This document shows, piece after piece, positions 8,310 through 14,728 of a stretch of DNA of 24,467 nt (positions within the stretch are counted from its first letter, which is position 1; each line of letters opens with the position of its first letter). Origin of the DNA: JBLNCE01 sp050260415 (GTDB lineage: Bacteria; Bacillota; UBA4882; JAAYXC01). The notes below the pieces were generated by a model. It had not been told where the DNA came from, did not search any database, and was given only the letters and a program-made list of their open reading frames with translations. Location of the stretch: assembly GCA_050260415.1 (NCBI GenBank), contig JBLNCE010000157.1, positions 1 through 24,467 on the forward strand, written 5' to 3'. A program made the translations under genes and the position numbers.

Positions 8310-8521
8310 AGCAATCACCTTCCCGCTGCCGAGCGCATAGACGAAGACAGCATAAGTTCGCGCGCCGTCCAATAGCCGGCGGCCTTGCCGAGGCCGTCCG
8401 CCAACCACAACAAGTTCCTGCTTCTTATGTCCCTTGCGTTAATACGTATTCGTCTAAAGCCCGGGCTTTTCGCGCCATGCGGCATGAGCAGCGCAACATG
8501 CCGTCATGAGTGAACATCCTT

Positions 8522-8530
8522 ATTATATCA
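8522..8530 (-). promoter_or_regulatory. Extended -10 promoter for the pilus operon
   Basis: The minus strand reads TGATATAAT, a perfect sigma-A -10 (TATAAT) with the TGn extension. No good -35 hexamer lies 16-18 bp upstream, which is acceptable for extended -10 promoters. Transcription would start near 8515, about 205 nt before the preferred FimT-like start. Confidence 0.5.
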
Positions 8531-8594
8531 TCTATATCGGCACGAATGCTCTTTTACAAAAGCCTATCTAGTCGGCTAGGGCACAAGACAGCCT

Positions 8595-8642
8595 CAGCTC
8601 CCGCTAGGGGGAGCGAGCTCCCAAGTTCTAGCTGCGTTTTTT
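8595..8642 (+). terminator. Attenuator-like structure upstream of the ligase gene
   Basis: GGGAGC (8609-8614) can pair with GCTCCC upstream (8597-8602) or with GCTCCC downstream (8617-8622). In the second fold an outer stem CAGCT/AGCTG (8595-8599 with 8630-8634) closes the structure just before six T's (8637-8642), as in an intrinsic terminator. In the first fold the outer stem is blocked. This resembles a terminator/anti-terminator switch, or simply a terminator for leftward-originating transcripts; the promoter upstream on the plus strand is not clear. Confidence 0.4.
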
Positions 8643-8734
8643 CATGGTCCGGCAGGAAATGAGGTTCCGGATTCGAAGCACTAATATCAGCCCCATTGCA
8701 AAGATCCATTCACCGTTTTGGGAGCGTCGATCTT

Positions 8735-10696
8735 ATGAAGGCTATCGCCCATGATCGCCTGCCACTCCGGCCATTACTTCCAGAGCTGGCATTTGCCCTC
8801 GCTTGCGTCATGGTTCCGCTCTTGGGAAACGATCTCCCCGCTTTTTCCTGGTATATTCTACTGCTCATTTCTTTACTCGCCCTCTTGAAGTTGGTACTTG
8901 AGCGGAATGCTTTAACCGCCGTGACAAAGAGCGATGCTGGAGCCGTCCTCTTTTTTCTTTGGGCGTTTTGTTCGCTTGCATACAGCGTCAACCGCGGCCT
9001 CACAGAGAAGGCCCTCTCCTGGCTTGCAATCTCCATTGCGAGCTACCTCCTTGCCCGCTTGCTCGCGCGCGACGACTCCCTGTCAATACTGAGAAAAATC
9101 CTGATCTGGGCGGCTTGCGGCACCGTTCTCTATGAGGTCATGACCGGCATCTTCCAAGGAAACGGCGGCACGCCGATCATCTTCTCGACCTTCTATAACA
9201 AGAATATCTACGGAGGTTTTCTCGCCAGCCTCCTCCCCCTGATCTTCCTCGGCGAGCGGCGTCCCGGTATGACAGAACTCGCGCTCGAAGTTATCTATGG
9301 CGCAATCATAATCGCGGGGCTCTATCAAACGTTCTCAAGAGGTGCGTGGCTGATCGCGGCTGGTACGCTCCTGGTCCTAGCCATCCTGAATGTCTTGCGC
9401 AGGGAGTACTGGGTGACGGGGATCATCATCATGATGGTCACAATTGGCATGGCCACCGGTTATTGTGTGGACCATGTGGTCAATCAGAACGCGATCACCC
9501 GCTGGGCCGCGAATGAGAAAGCGACCGCGGTCGAAACGAGAAGCATCTCTCCGCGTCTGGCTTACTGGAAAAACGCGGTCAAGATCGGTCTTTCGTCCCC
9601 GCTTCTGGGCTCCGGCCACGGTACCTTCGCCGCCACGCACACGCGCGTTGCGCATTGGCCCGTCTACTCAAAGTACGCTCATAATTATTTCTTGCAGACC
9701 TTCGCGGAATTGGGGCTCGTGGGGCTGATCGCCTTCACGTTCGCCGTCCTGGCGCCTTGCTTTACGTGGATGAAGAACCTGCCTTTCAAGACGGAAGCCG
9801 AGCGGCGTTTCCCCTTCTATCTCGCCGCGCTGGTCCTTCTGGCGCACGCTTGCCTCGATATCACGCTCGATGTGCCGGAGGGGGCGCTCTGGTTCTGGCT
9901 GCTCCTCGGCATTGGCTGCCCCAGGAACGTGCCGCATACCGGGCGCGAAGCCGGCAAACAACGCTGGTTATGGGTTGGCGCCTATGCATTGGGGCTCCTG
10001 CTTCTGATCCTTGTCGGCGTCCTCCAATGGCGCCAATCGCGTATCGATCGGCTGGCGCGTGCGGTTGCCGCCAGCACGAATACAGAGGACCGGATCGGAC
10101 TGCTCTCAGAGGCGTTGCGCGTCCGCCCGTATGATGCCGAATTGCTCGCCGAGCGGGCTCTATATTACCGCAAGGCCGGTCTGTTCCAGCACGCGCTGGC
10201 GGATTACCGCGCCGCCGCCAAAGCCGACCGGAACCGTCCCGGTTATCAACTGGGCGAGGCTTATACCCTGCTGCTGATGGGTAGAAAAGAAGAAGCCCGG
10301 CGAAAGGCCGGACAAGCGCTGGCGATCAACCCAACACTGCCGGACATCCTTGAAGGCGCGGGGATGGTGCTGCTCTCCACGGGACGACGGCATGAAGGCA
10401 TCTCAGCCATCGCGGCGTCCATCCTCATCCAGGGCAAGACAACGATCATCCCAGCCGCGCGGGCGCGTGAGCTATTGGAGGTGTCGCTGGAGATGGAGCC
10501 CGGCGACTCCGGCAGACTGCACCTTGCCTTGGCGATGATCGAAAGCGAACTGGGCAACTACCAACGTGCCAGCCAGTTATTGACGTTCGGCAAAGCCACG
10601 TCAGGCGTGGAGAGAACGGCCTATCTCAAACTCGTTTCGGTGTTGAGCGCCAAAGGATATAAGGTTGAGGGCATGGACGAGACGGTCGAAAAATGA
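8735..10696 (+). CDS. O-antigen ligase/Wzy-like membrane protein with C-terminal TPR region
   Basis: This product has 653 residues. The first 430 or so hold about a dozen hydrophobic segments with WaaL/Wzy_C landmarks: NKNIYGGFLASLLPL, SRGAWL, then a large outward loop containing SPRLAYWKNAVKIGLSSPLLGSGHGTF (quoted only as a landmark between about 280 and 306) and YAHNYFLQTFAELGL. Such enzymes move a lipid-linked glycan to an acceptor, or polymerise it, on the outer face of the membrane. Residues about 440-650 form tetratricopeptide-like helices, probably for partner binding. ATG 8735 with GGGAG upstream is preferred; a TTG at 8696 lacks a ribosome site. It is the only plus-strand gene, divergent from the pilus operon, so pilin glycosylation is possible but unproven. 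Confidence 0.82.
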   Translation: MKAIAHDRLPLRPLLPELAFALACVMVPLLGNDLPAFSWYILLLISLLALLKLVLERNALTAVTKSDAGAVLFFLWAFCSLAYSVNRGLTEKALSWLAISIASYLLARLLARDDSLSILRKILIWAACGTVLYEVMTGIFQGNGGTPIIFSTFYNKNIYGGFLASLLPLIFLGERRPGMTELALEVIYGAIIIAGLYQTFSRGAWLIAAGTLLVLAILNVLRREYWVTGIIIMMVTIGMATGYCVDHVVNQNAITRWAANEKATAVETRSISPRLAYWKNAVKIGLSSPLLGSGHGTFAATHTRVAHWPVYSKYAHNYFLQTFAELGLVGLIAFTFAVLAPCFTWMKNLPFKTEAERRFPFYLAALVLLAHACLDITLDVPEGALWFWLLLGIGCPRNVPHTGREAGKQRWLWVGAYALGLLLLILVGVLQWRQSRIDRLARAVAASTNTEDRIGLLSEALRVRPYDAELLAERALYYRKAGLFQHALADYRAAAKADRNRPGYQLGEAYTLLLMGRKEEARRKAGQALAINPTLPDILEGAGMVLLSTGRRHEGISAIAASILIQGKTTIIPAARARELLEVSLEMEPGDSGRLHLALAMIESELGNYQRASQLLTFGKATSGVERTAYLKLVSVLSAKGYKVEGMDETVEK

Positions 10697-10730
10697 CCGG
10701 CCAGATATATGCCGAGAAAAGCGATATATT

Positions 10731-10759
10731 AAAAGCCGCCCTTCTAGGAGCGACTTTTT
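10731..10759. terminator. Bidirectional intrinsic terminator between convergent genes
   Basis: AAAAGCCGC-CCT-TCT-AGG-A-GCGACTTTTT forms a stem with one mismatch. It is flanked by an A-run on the left and a T-run on the right, so it can end transcription in both directions. It lies between the ends of the plus-strand ligase gene and minus-strand dnaJ. Confidence 0.75.
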
Positions 10760-10804
10760 GTGTACGCCATGGACTCAACCCGCGGAGACAAGACAATAAC
10801 CTGC

Positions 10805-11920
10805 CTACTTCCCGAACGCCTCCTTGACCTTGCCGAAGAAGCCCTTCTCCCCTTCTTCGTCGATCGCCGCCAGACGGCGGAAAAGCTCGCGTTGTTCGTT
10901 ATTGAGCCGGGTGGGTGTCCGCACTTTGGCCCGGACGTAATGATCGCCGCGCCCGCTGCCGCGGAGCCTCGGCACGCCCCGCCCGCGCAGGCGGAAAACA
11001 GTGTCCGGTTGGGTGCCCTCCGGGATCTTGAGCTCCACCTCGCCGTCCAGGGTCTCGACCATGGCCGTCGTACCCAGTGCCGCCTGGGCGAAGGTCAACT
11101 CCATCTCGGTATGGATATCGTCGCCGTCGCGTTTGAATAGAGAGTGCGGCTTGACGAACAGGTAGACGTAGAGGTCGCCCGTGGGCCCGCCCTTGGTGCC
11201 GGCCTCTCCCTCACCCGGCACGCGCACGCGGAAACCGTTGTCCACGCCGGCAGGTATCTTCACATTGAGCTTGCGCGTACGCCTGACCCGGCCGCGGCCC
11301 TGGCACTCGGAGCACGGCGTCTCCACCATCTTGCCCTCGCCGCCGCAGCGATCGCAGGCGCGCACGTTAACGAACCGCCCGAAAGCCGTGTTTTGCGTCA
11401 CTTGGACCTGGCCGCTGCCCCTGCAGGCGGAACAGGTGCGGATCGGCGTCCCGGGTTTGGCGCCGTTGCCATTGCAAACGGGACAGACTTCCGCCCGCGG
11501 GACCTCGATTGCTTTCTCCAACCCGAAGGCGGCTTCCTCGAAACTTATCTCCAGATCGTAGCGGAGGTCCCCCCCGCGCTGGGGACCGCCGCGCCGGCGC
11601 TGGCCGCCGCCCCCGAAGAACATGTCGAAGATCGTGTCCCCGAAGCCCTCGAAACCGCCAAAGTCAAAACCGCCGCCCCCGGCGAAACCGGGGTCGGTCG
11701 CCGCATGGCCGTAATGGTCGTAGGCCGCCCGTTTCTGCGGATCGCTGAGAACCTCGTACGCCTCGTTAATCTCTTTGAATTTCTCCTCGGCTTTGGGGTC
11801 CCCTTTGTTCACATCCGGGTGCGCTTCCCGGGCGAGCCTGCGATAGGCTTTCTTGATCTCGTCCTCGCCGGCCTGGCGGTTGACGCCCAGGACTTCGTAG
11901 TAATCGCGCTTGTTGGCCAT
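10805..11920 (-). CDS. dnaJ: Chaperone DnaJ (Hsp40)
   Basis: Co-chaperone that delivers unfolded proteins to DnaK and stimulates its ATPase. The 371 residues show the J domain with HPD at 34-36, and a Gly/Phe-rich linker (about 70-115). The zinc region has four CxxCxGxG motifs (CPVCNGNG, CSACRGSG, CDRCGGEG, CSECQGRG), and two C-terminal beta domains follow. This is a complete type I DnaJ. The ATG at 11920 has GGAGGTAAGC directly upstream; longer in-frame readings into the repeat array upstream are artefacts. It is the last gene of the heat-shock operon, 193 nt after dnaK across a paired heptamer array, and ends at a bidirectional terminator. Confidence 0.97.
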   Translation of the reverse strand: MANKRDYYEVLGVNRQAGEDEIKKAYRRLAREAHPDVNKGDPKAEEKFKEINEAYEVLSDPQKRAAYDHYGHAATDPGFAGGGGFDFGGFEGFGDTIFDMFFGGGGQRRRGGPQRGGDLRYDLEISFEEAAFGLEKAIEVPRAEVCPVCNGNGAKPGTPIRTCSACRGSGQVQVTQNTAFGRFVNVRACDRCGGEGKMVETPCSECQGRGRVRRTRKLNVKIPAGVDNGFRVRVPGEGEAGTKGGPTGDLYVYLFVKPHSLFKRDGDDIHTEMELTFAQAALGTTAMVETLDGEVELKIPEGTQPDTVFRLRGRGVPRLRGSGRGDHYVRAKVRTPTRLNNEQRELFRRLAAIDEEGEKGFFGKVKEAFGK

Positions 11921-11938
11921 GCTTACCTCCATTAAAGT

Positions 11939-11969
11939 AGGCAAGAGGCAAAAGGCAAACGGCAAGAGG
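11939..11969 (+). repeat. Heptamer array (AGGCAAR), dnaJ-proximal inverted arm
   Basis: Four consecutive heptamers AGGCAAG, AGGCAAA, AGGCAAA, CGGCAAG read on the plus strand. They are the inverted counterpart of the array at 12050-12108. On the mRNA (minus strand) this arm is pyrimidine-rich and ends 8 nt before the dnaJ ribosome site (11925-11930). Confidence 0.85.
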
Positions 11970-12049
11970 ATCTGGCGGCAGGAAGCCTTAAGTCAGATAA
12001 AGCATTAGTCTGTTGCGCCTTACCCGCAGCACCCAATTCCGTTTTTCAC

Positions 12050-12108
12050 CTATTGCCTTTTTTGCCTCTTGCCTTTGGCCTTTTGCCTTTTACCTCTTGC
12101 CTCTTGCC
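12050..12108 (-). repeat. Heptamer array (AGGCAAR), dnaK-proximal arm
   Basis: On the minus strand about eight heptamers run in near-perfect 7-nt phase: AGGCAAG twice, AGGTAAA, AGGCAAA, AGGCCAA, AGGCAAG, AGGCAAA, then a slipped A-rich unit and AGGCAAT. The array starts 5 nt after the dnaK stop. In RNA it can pair with the arm at 11939-11969 to form a stem of about 30 bp across an 80-nt loop region. Confidence 0.85.
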
Positions 12109-12113
12109 TGCTC

Positions 12114-13967
12114 TTAACCCTTCTTGCCCTCGTCATCCACCACATTGAAATCGGCGTCCACCGTCTTGGCGCCCTCCCCGGACGGCCCGTAACCGGTCGG
12201 ACCCGCGTCGGCCTGGGCGGCCCCGGCTTGCGCGGATTGCTGGTAGACGGCGGCGGAGAGTTCATGCAGCGCCCGCTCAAGGGCCTCTTTCTTGCTCTTC
12301 ATTTCCTGGACGTCATCCTTGGCCATCGCCTTGGCCAGTTCCTCCTTGGCCTCGTTCGCCCGTGCCACCAGGGACTGATCCGCTTTATCGCCCAGATCCT
12401 TCAGGGTCTTTTCGACAGAATACGTCATCGCATCACATTCGTTGCGCAGGTCGGCCAGTTCCTTACGCCGGCGGTCCTCTTCGGCGTGCGCCTCGGCATC
12501 CTTGACCATCCGGTTGATCTCGTCGTCCTTGAGATGGCTCGATTGGATCGTCACCTTCTGTTCCTTGCCGGTGCCCAGATCTTTGGCGGAGACATGCACG
12601 ATGCCATTGGCGTCGATGTCGAACGCCACCTCGATCTGGGGGATGCCGCGCGGCGCCGGCGGAATACCGTCCAGATGGAACCGGCCGAGCGTAATGTTGT
12701 CCGTCGCCATCGGCCGTTCGCCCTGTAGAACGTGGATCTCGACGGAAGTCTGGCTGTCGGCCGCCGTCGAATAGATCTTCTTCTTGGTCGTGGGAATGGT
12801 GGTATTGCGGTCAATGATGCGATCGAAGACGCCGCCAAGCGTTTCCACACCCAGTGAAAGCGGGGTTACGTCCAGGAGGACGATGTTCTTGACGTCGCCC
12901 ACCAGGACCCCCGCCTGGATAGCCGCGCCGACGGCGACCACCTCATCGGGATTCACGCCCTTGAAGGGCTCCTTGCCGAGGAGCTTGCGGACCACATCCT
13001 GGACGGCCGGGATCCGTGTCGAGCCGCCGACCAGGATCACCTTGTCGATATCCTTGGGCTCGAGGCCGGCATCCGCCAGCGCGCGCTTGGTTGGCCCAAC
13101 GGTGGCTTCGACCAGGTCCGCCGTAAGCTCGTCGAACTTGGCCCGGGTCAGGGTGGCTTCCAGGTGCCGCGGCTCCCCGTTGACCGCGGTGATAAAGGGA
13201 AGGCTGATATTGGTGGTGCTCAGGCCGGACAGCTCGATCTTGGCTTTCTCGGCCGCCTCCTTTAGGCGCTGCAAGGCCAGGCGATCGTTGCGCAGATCGA
13301 GCCCGTTTTCGCGCTTAAAGTTCTCGGCCAGCCAGTTCATGACCCGCTCGTCGAAATCGTCCCCGCCAAGCCTGTTATTGCCGCTCGTAGCTTTGACCTG
13401 GAATACGCCTTCGCCGAGTTCGAGGATGGAGACGTCGAACGTTCCGCCGCCCAGGTCAAAGACCAAAACGGTATGGTCCTCCCCCTTGTCGAGCCCGTAC
13501 GCCAAGGCGGCCGCGGTCGGTTCATTGATGATCCGCAGCACTTCGAGGCCGGCGATCGTGCCGGCGTCCTTGGTCGCCTGCCGTTGACTATCCGCGAAGT
13601 AGGCCGGTACGGTAATGACGGCCTGGGTGACCTTCTCGCCCAGATAGCTTTCGGCGTCCGTCTTGAGCTTTTGTAGAATCATGGCCGAGATTTCCTGGGG
13701 CGTGTAGGACTTATCGTCGATCTTGACTTTAAAGTCCGTACCCATCCGGCGTTTGATGGAGACCACCGTACGGTCAGGGTTGGCCACGGCCTGCCTCTTG
13801 GCCACCTGCCCCACGAGGCGCTCGCCGTTCTTGCTGAAGCCGACGACCGAAGGTGTCGTCCGCCCGCCTTCGGCATTGGCGATCACCACCGCCTCGCCGC
13901 CCTCCATCACGGCCACACATGAGTTCGTCGTCCCCAAGTCGATGCCGATTACTTTGCCAGATGCCAT
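12114..13967 (-). CDS. dnaK: Chaperone DnaK (Hsp70)
   Basis: ATP-dependent Hsp70 of 617 residues. The N-terminus is GKVIGIDLGTTNSCVAVMEG, followed by the ATPase signatures (VPAYFADSQRQATKDAG, IINEPTAAALAYG, VFDLGGGTFDVSIL, VILVGGSTRIPAVQ). The substrate-binding domain has DVTPLSLGVET and the tail ends DADFNVVDDEGKKG. The segment between SIKRRMG and YTPQEISAMIL is short, lacking the insertion found in DnaKs of diderm bacteria; this supports a monoderm host. ATG 13967 is chosen because AGGAGGT (13976-13982) is 8 nt upstream; a TTG at 13976 would overlap that ribosome site. It is the fourth gene of the heat-shock operon, preceded and followed by gaps carrying inverted heptamer arrays. Confidence 0.98.
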   Translation of the reverse strand: MASGKVIGIDLGTTNSCVAVMEGGEAVVIANAEGGRTTPSVVGFSKNGERLVGQVAKRQAVANPDRTVVSIKRRMGTDFKVKIDDKSYTPQEISAMILQKLKTDAESYLGEKVTQAVITVPAYFADSQRQATKDAGTIAGLEVLRIINEPTAAALAYGLDKGEDHTVLVFDLGGGTFDVSILELGEGVFQVKATSGNNRLGGDDFDERVMNWLAENFKRENGLDLRNDRLALQRLKEAAEKAKIELSGLSTTNISLPFITAVNGEPRHLEATLTRAKFDELTADLVEATVGPTKRALADAGLEPKDIDKVILVGGSTRIPAVQDVVRKLLGKEPFKGVNPDEVVAVGAAIQAGVLVGDVKNIVLLDVTPLSLGVETLGGVFDRIIDRNTTIPTTKKKIYSTAADSQTSVEIHVLQGERPMATDNITLGRFHLDGIPPAPRGIPQIEVAFDIDANGIVHVSAKDLGTGKEQKVTIQSSHLKDDEINRMVKDAEAHAEEDRRRKELADLRNECDAMTYSVEKTLKDLGDKADQSLVARANEAKEELAKAMAKDDVQEMKSKKEALERALHELSAAVYQQSAQAGAAQADAGPTGYGPSGEGAKTVDADFNVVDDEGKKG

Positions 13968-13988
13968 TCGAGACAACCTCCTATTATA

Positions 13989-14023
13989 GAAGTGGGAAGT
14001 AAGAGGTTAGATGTTAGAGAGCC
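13989..14023 (+). repeat. Heptamer array (GAAGTRR-type), dnaK-proximal inverted arm
   Basis: Five heptamers in strict 7-nt phase on the plus strand: GAAGTGG, GAAGTAA, GAGGTTA, GATGTTA, GAGAGCC. This arm is inverted relative to 14071-14112 and ends 7 nt before the dnaK ribosome site on the mRNA strand. Confidence 0.8.
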
Positions 14024-14070
14024 AAATTCGCCCTTCCCGTTGGGATTCATGGGCGATAATGAGGAAAACA

Positions 14071-14112
14071 TCTACCTCCCGGTCCCACTTCCTACTTCCA
14101 AGTTCTCACCTC
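14071..14112 (-). repeat. Heptamer array (GAAGTRR-type), grpE-proximal arm
   Basis: On the minus strand the heptamers GAGGTGA, GAACTTG, GAAGTAG, GAAGTGG, GACCGGG, AGGTAGA follow one another, the first beginning at the last base of the grpE stop codon. In RNA it can pair imperfectly with the arm at 13989-14023 across about 47 nt. The layout is the same as in the dnaK-dnaJ gap, although the unit sequence differs. Confidence 0.8.
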
Positions 14113-14702
14113 TATGCTTGTACCTTGACCAAGGCCGGCCTGATTACCCTTGCGCCCAGAACGTAGCCGGGCCGCAGTTCCTCCAGGATGGTATTGGACG
14201 GCTGCCCCGAATCTTCCACCCTTAACATGGCCTCATGCCTTTCCGGGTCAAAGGTCTGGCCGACGGTTTCCATCCGCGCCAGACCATATTCAGCCAGCAA
14301 GGCCAGAAACTGTTTACGCACCATCTCGAGCCCGGACGCCCAACTGGGCGGCGCCTCTTTGCCCGCCAACGCCAAAGCCCGATCGAGATCATCCAGGACT
14401 GGTATGAAACGTCCCGTTATATCCTGGATCAAGTTGAGGCGGAGTTGCTCGGACTCGAGCATGCTACGGCGCCGTAGATTTTCGCAATCAGCGCGCCACC
14501 GTAAGGCGCGTTCCTCGGCCGCCTCGCGCGCGCGCCGCTCTGCCTCCAACTCCGCCTGCAACTCGGCCAAAGGATCCCGCTGGCTATCCATCCCGTCAGT
14601 CGCTTCCGACCGAACAGGCGCCTCAGAGACTTCCGTCGGTTCCTCCCCCGGCCCCTGCTGTGCCGCCAGATCGTTGGCCGATTCCATCGCTTCTGAACTC
14701 AA
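14112..14702 (-). CDS. grpE: GrpE nucleotide exchange factor
   Basis: Dimeric exchange factor that releases ADP from DnaK. The 196 residues contain an acidic, disordered N-terminus (to about 40), a long coiled coil (about 42-90, ELQAELEAERRAREAAEERAL) and the GrpE core (FIPVLDDLDRALALA, QTFDPERHEAM). The typical C-terminal beta segment ends RPGYVLGARVIRPALVKVQ. The start is a TTG, supported by GGAGGGTGA 6 nt upstream; the first ATG is five codons later and poorly spaced. It follows the chaperonin gene after 26 nt. Confidence 0.95.
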   Translation of the reverse strand: MSSEAMESANDLAAQQGPGEEPTEVSEAPVRSEATDGMDSQRDPLAELQAELEAERRAREAAEERALRWRADCENLRRRSMLESEQLRLNLIQDITGRFIPVLDDLDRALALAGKEAPPSWASGLEMVRKQFLALLAEYGLARMETVGQTFDPERHEAMLRVEDSGQPSNTILEELRPGYVLGARVIRPALVKVQA

Positions 14703-14728
14703 CTTGGATCACCCTCCGAAAACGAGTC

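Larger units (their letters stand above)
8310..8734. other. Intergenic region between the divergent pilus operon and ligase gene
   Basis: No gene is supported in this stretch. It holds a minus-strand extended -10 promoter (8522-8527), a palindrome AATACGTATT (8441-8450), and a 14-bp palindrome AAAGCCCGGGCTTT (8456-8469). A 7-bp hairpin CGGCATG/CATGCCG spans about 8480-8503. A plus-strand structure with mutually exclusive hairpins and a T-run lies at 8595-8642. The minus-strand leader of the pilus operon would be about 200 nt long, long enough for a regulatory RNA, but I see no recognisable c-di-GMP riboswitch core. Confidence 0.6.

Noticed and set aside
8310..8521. A c-di-GMP riboswitch in the pilus operon leader
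   Set aside because: Such switches are known upstream of pilus genes, but I could not find the conserved core. Hairpins are present; a covariance search would settle it.
13983..13988. TATAAT just upstream of dnaK as a promoter
   Set aside because: No -35 element lies at a proper distance, and transcription would start within or after the ribosome site.
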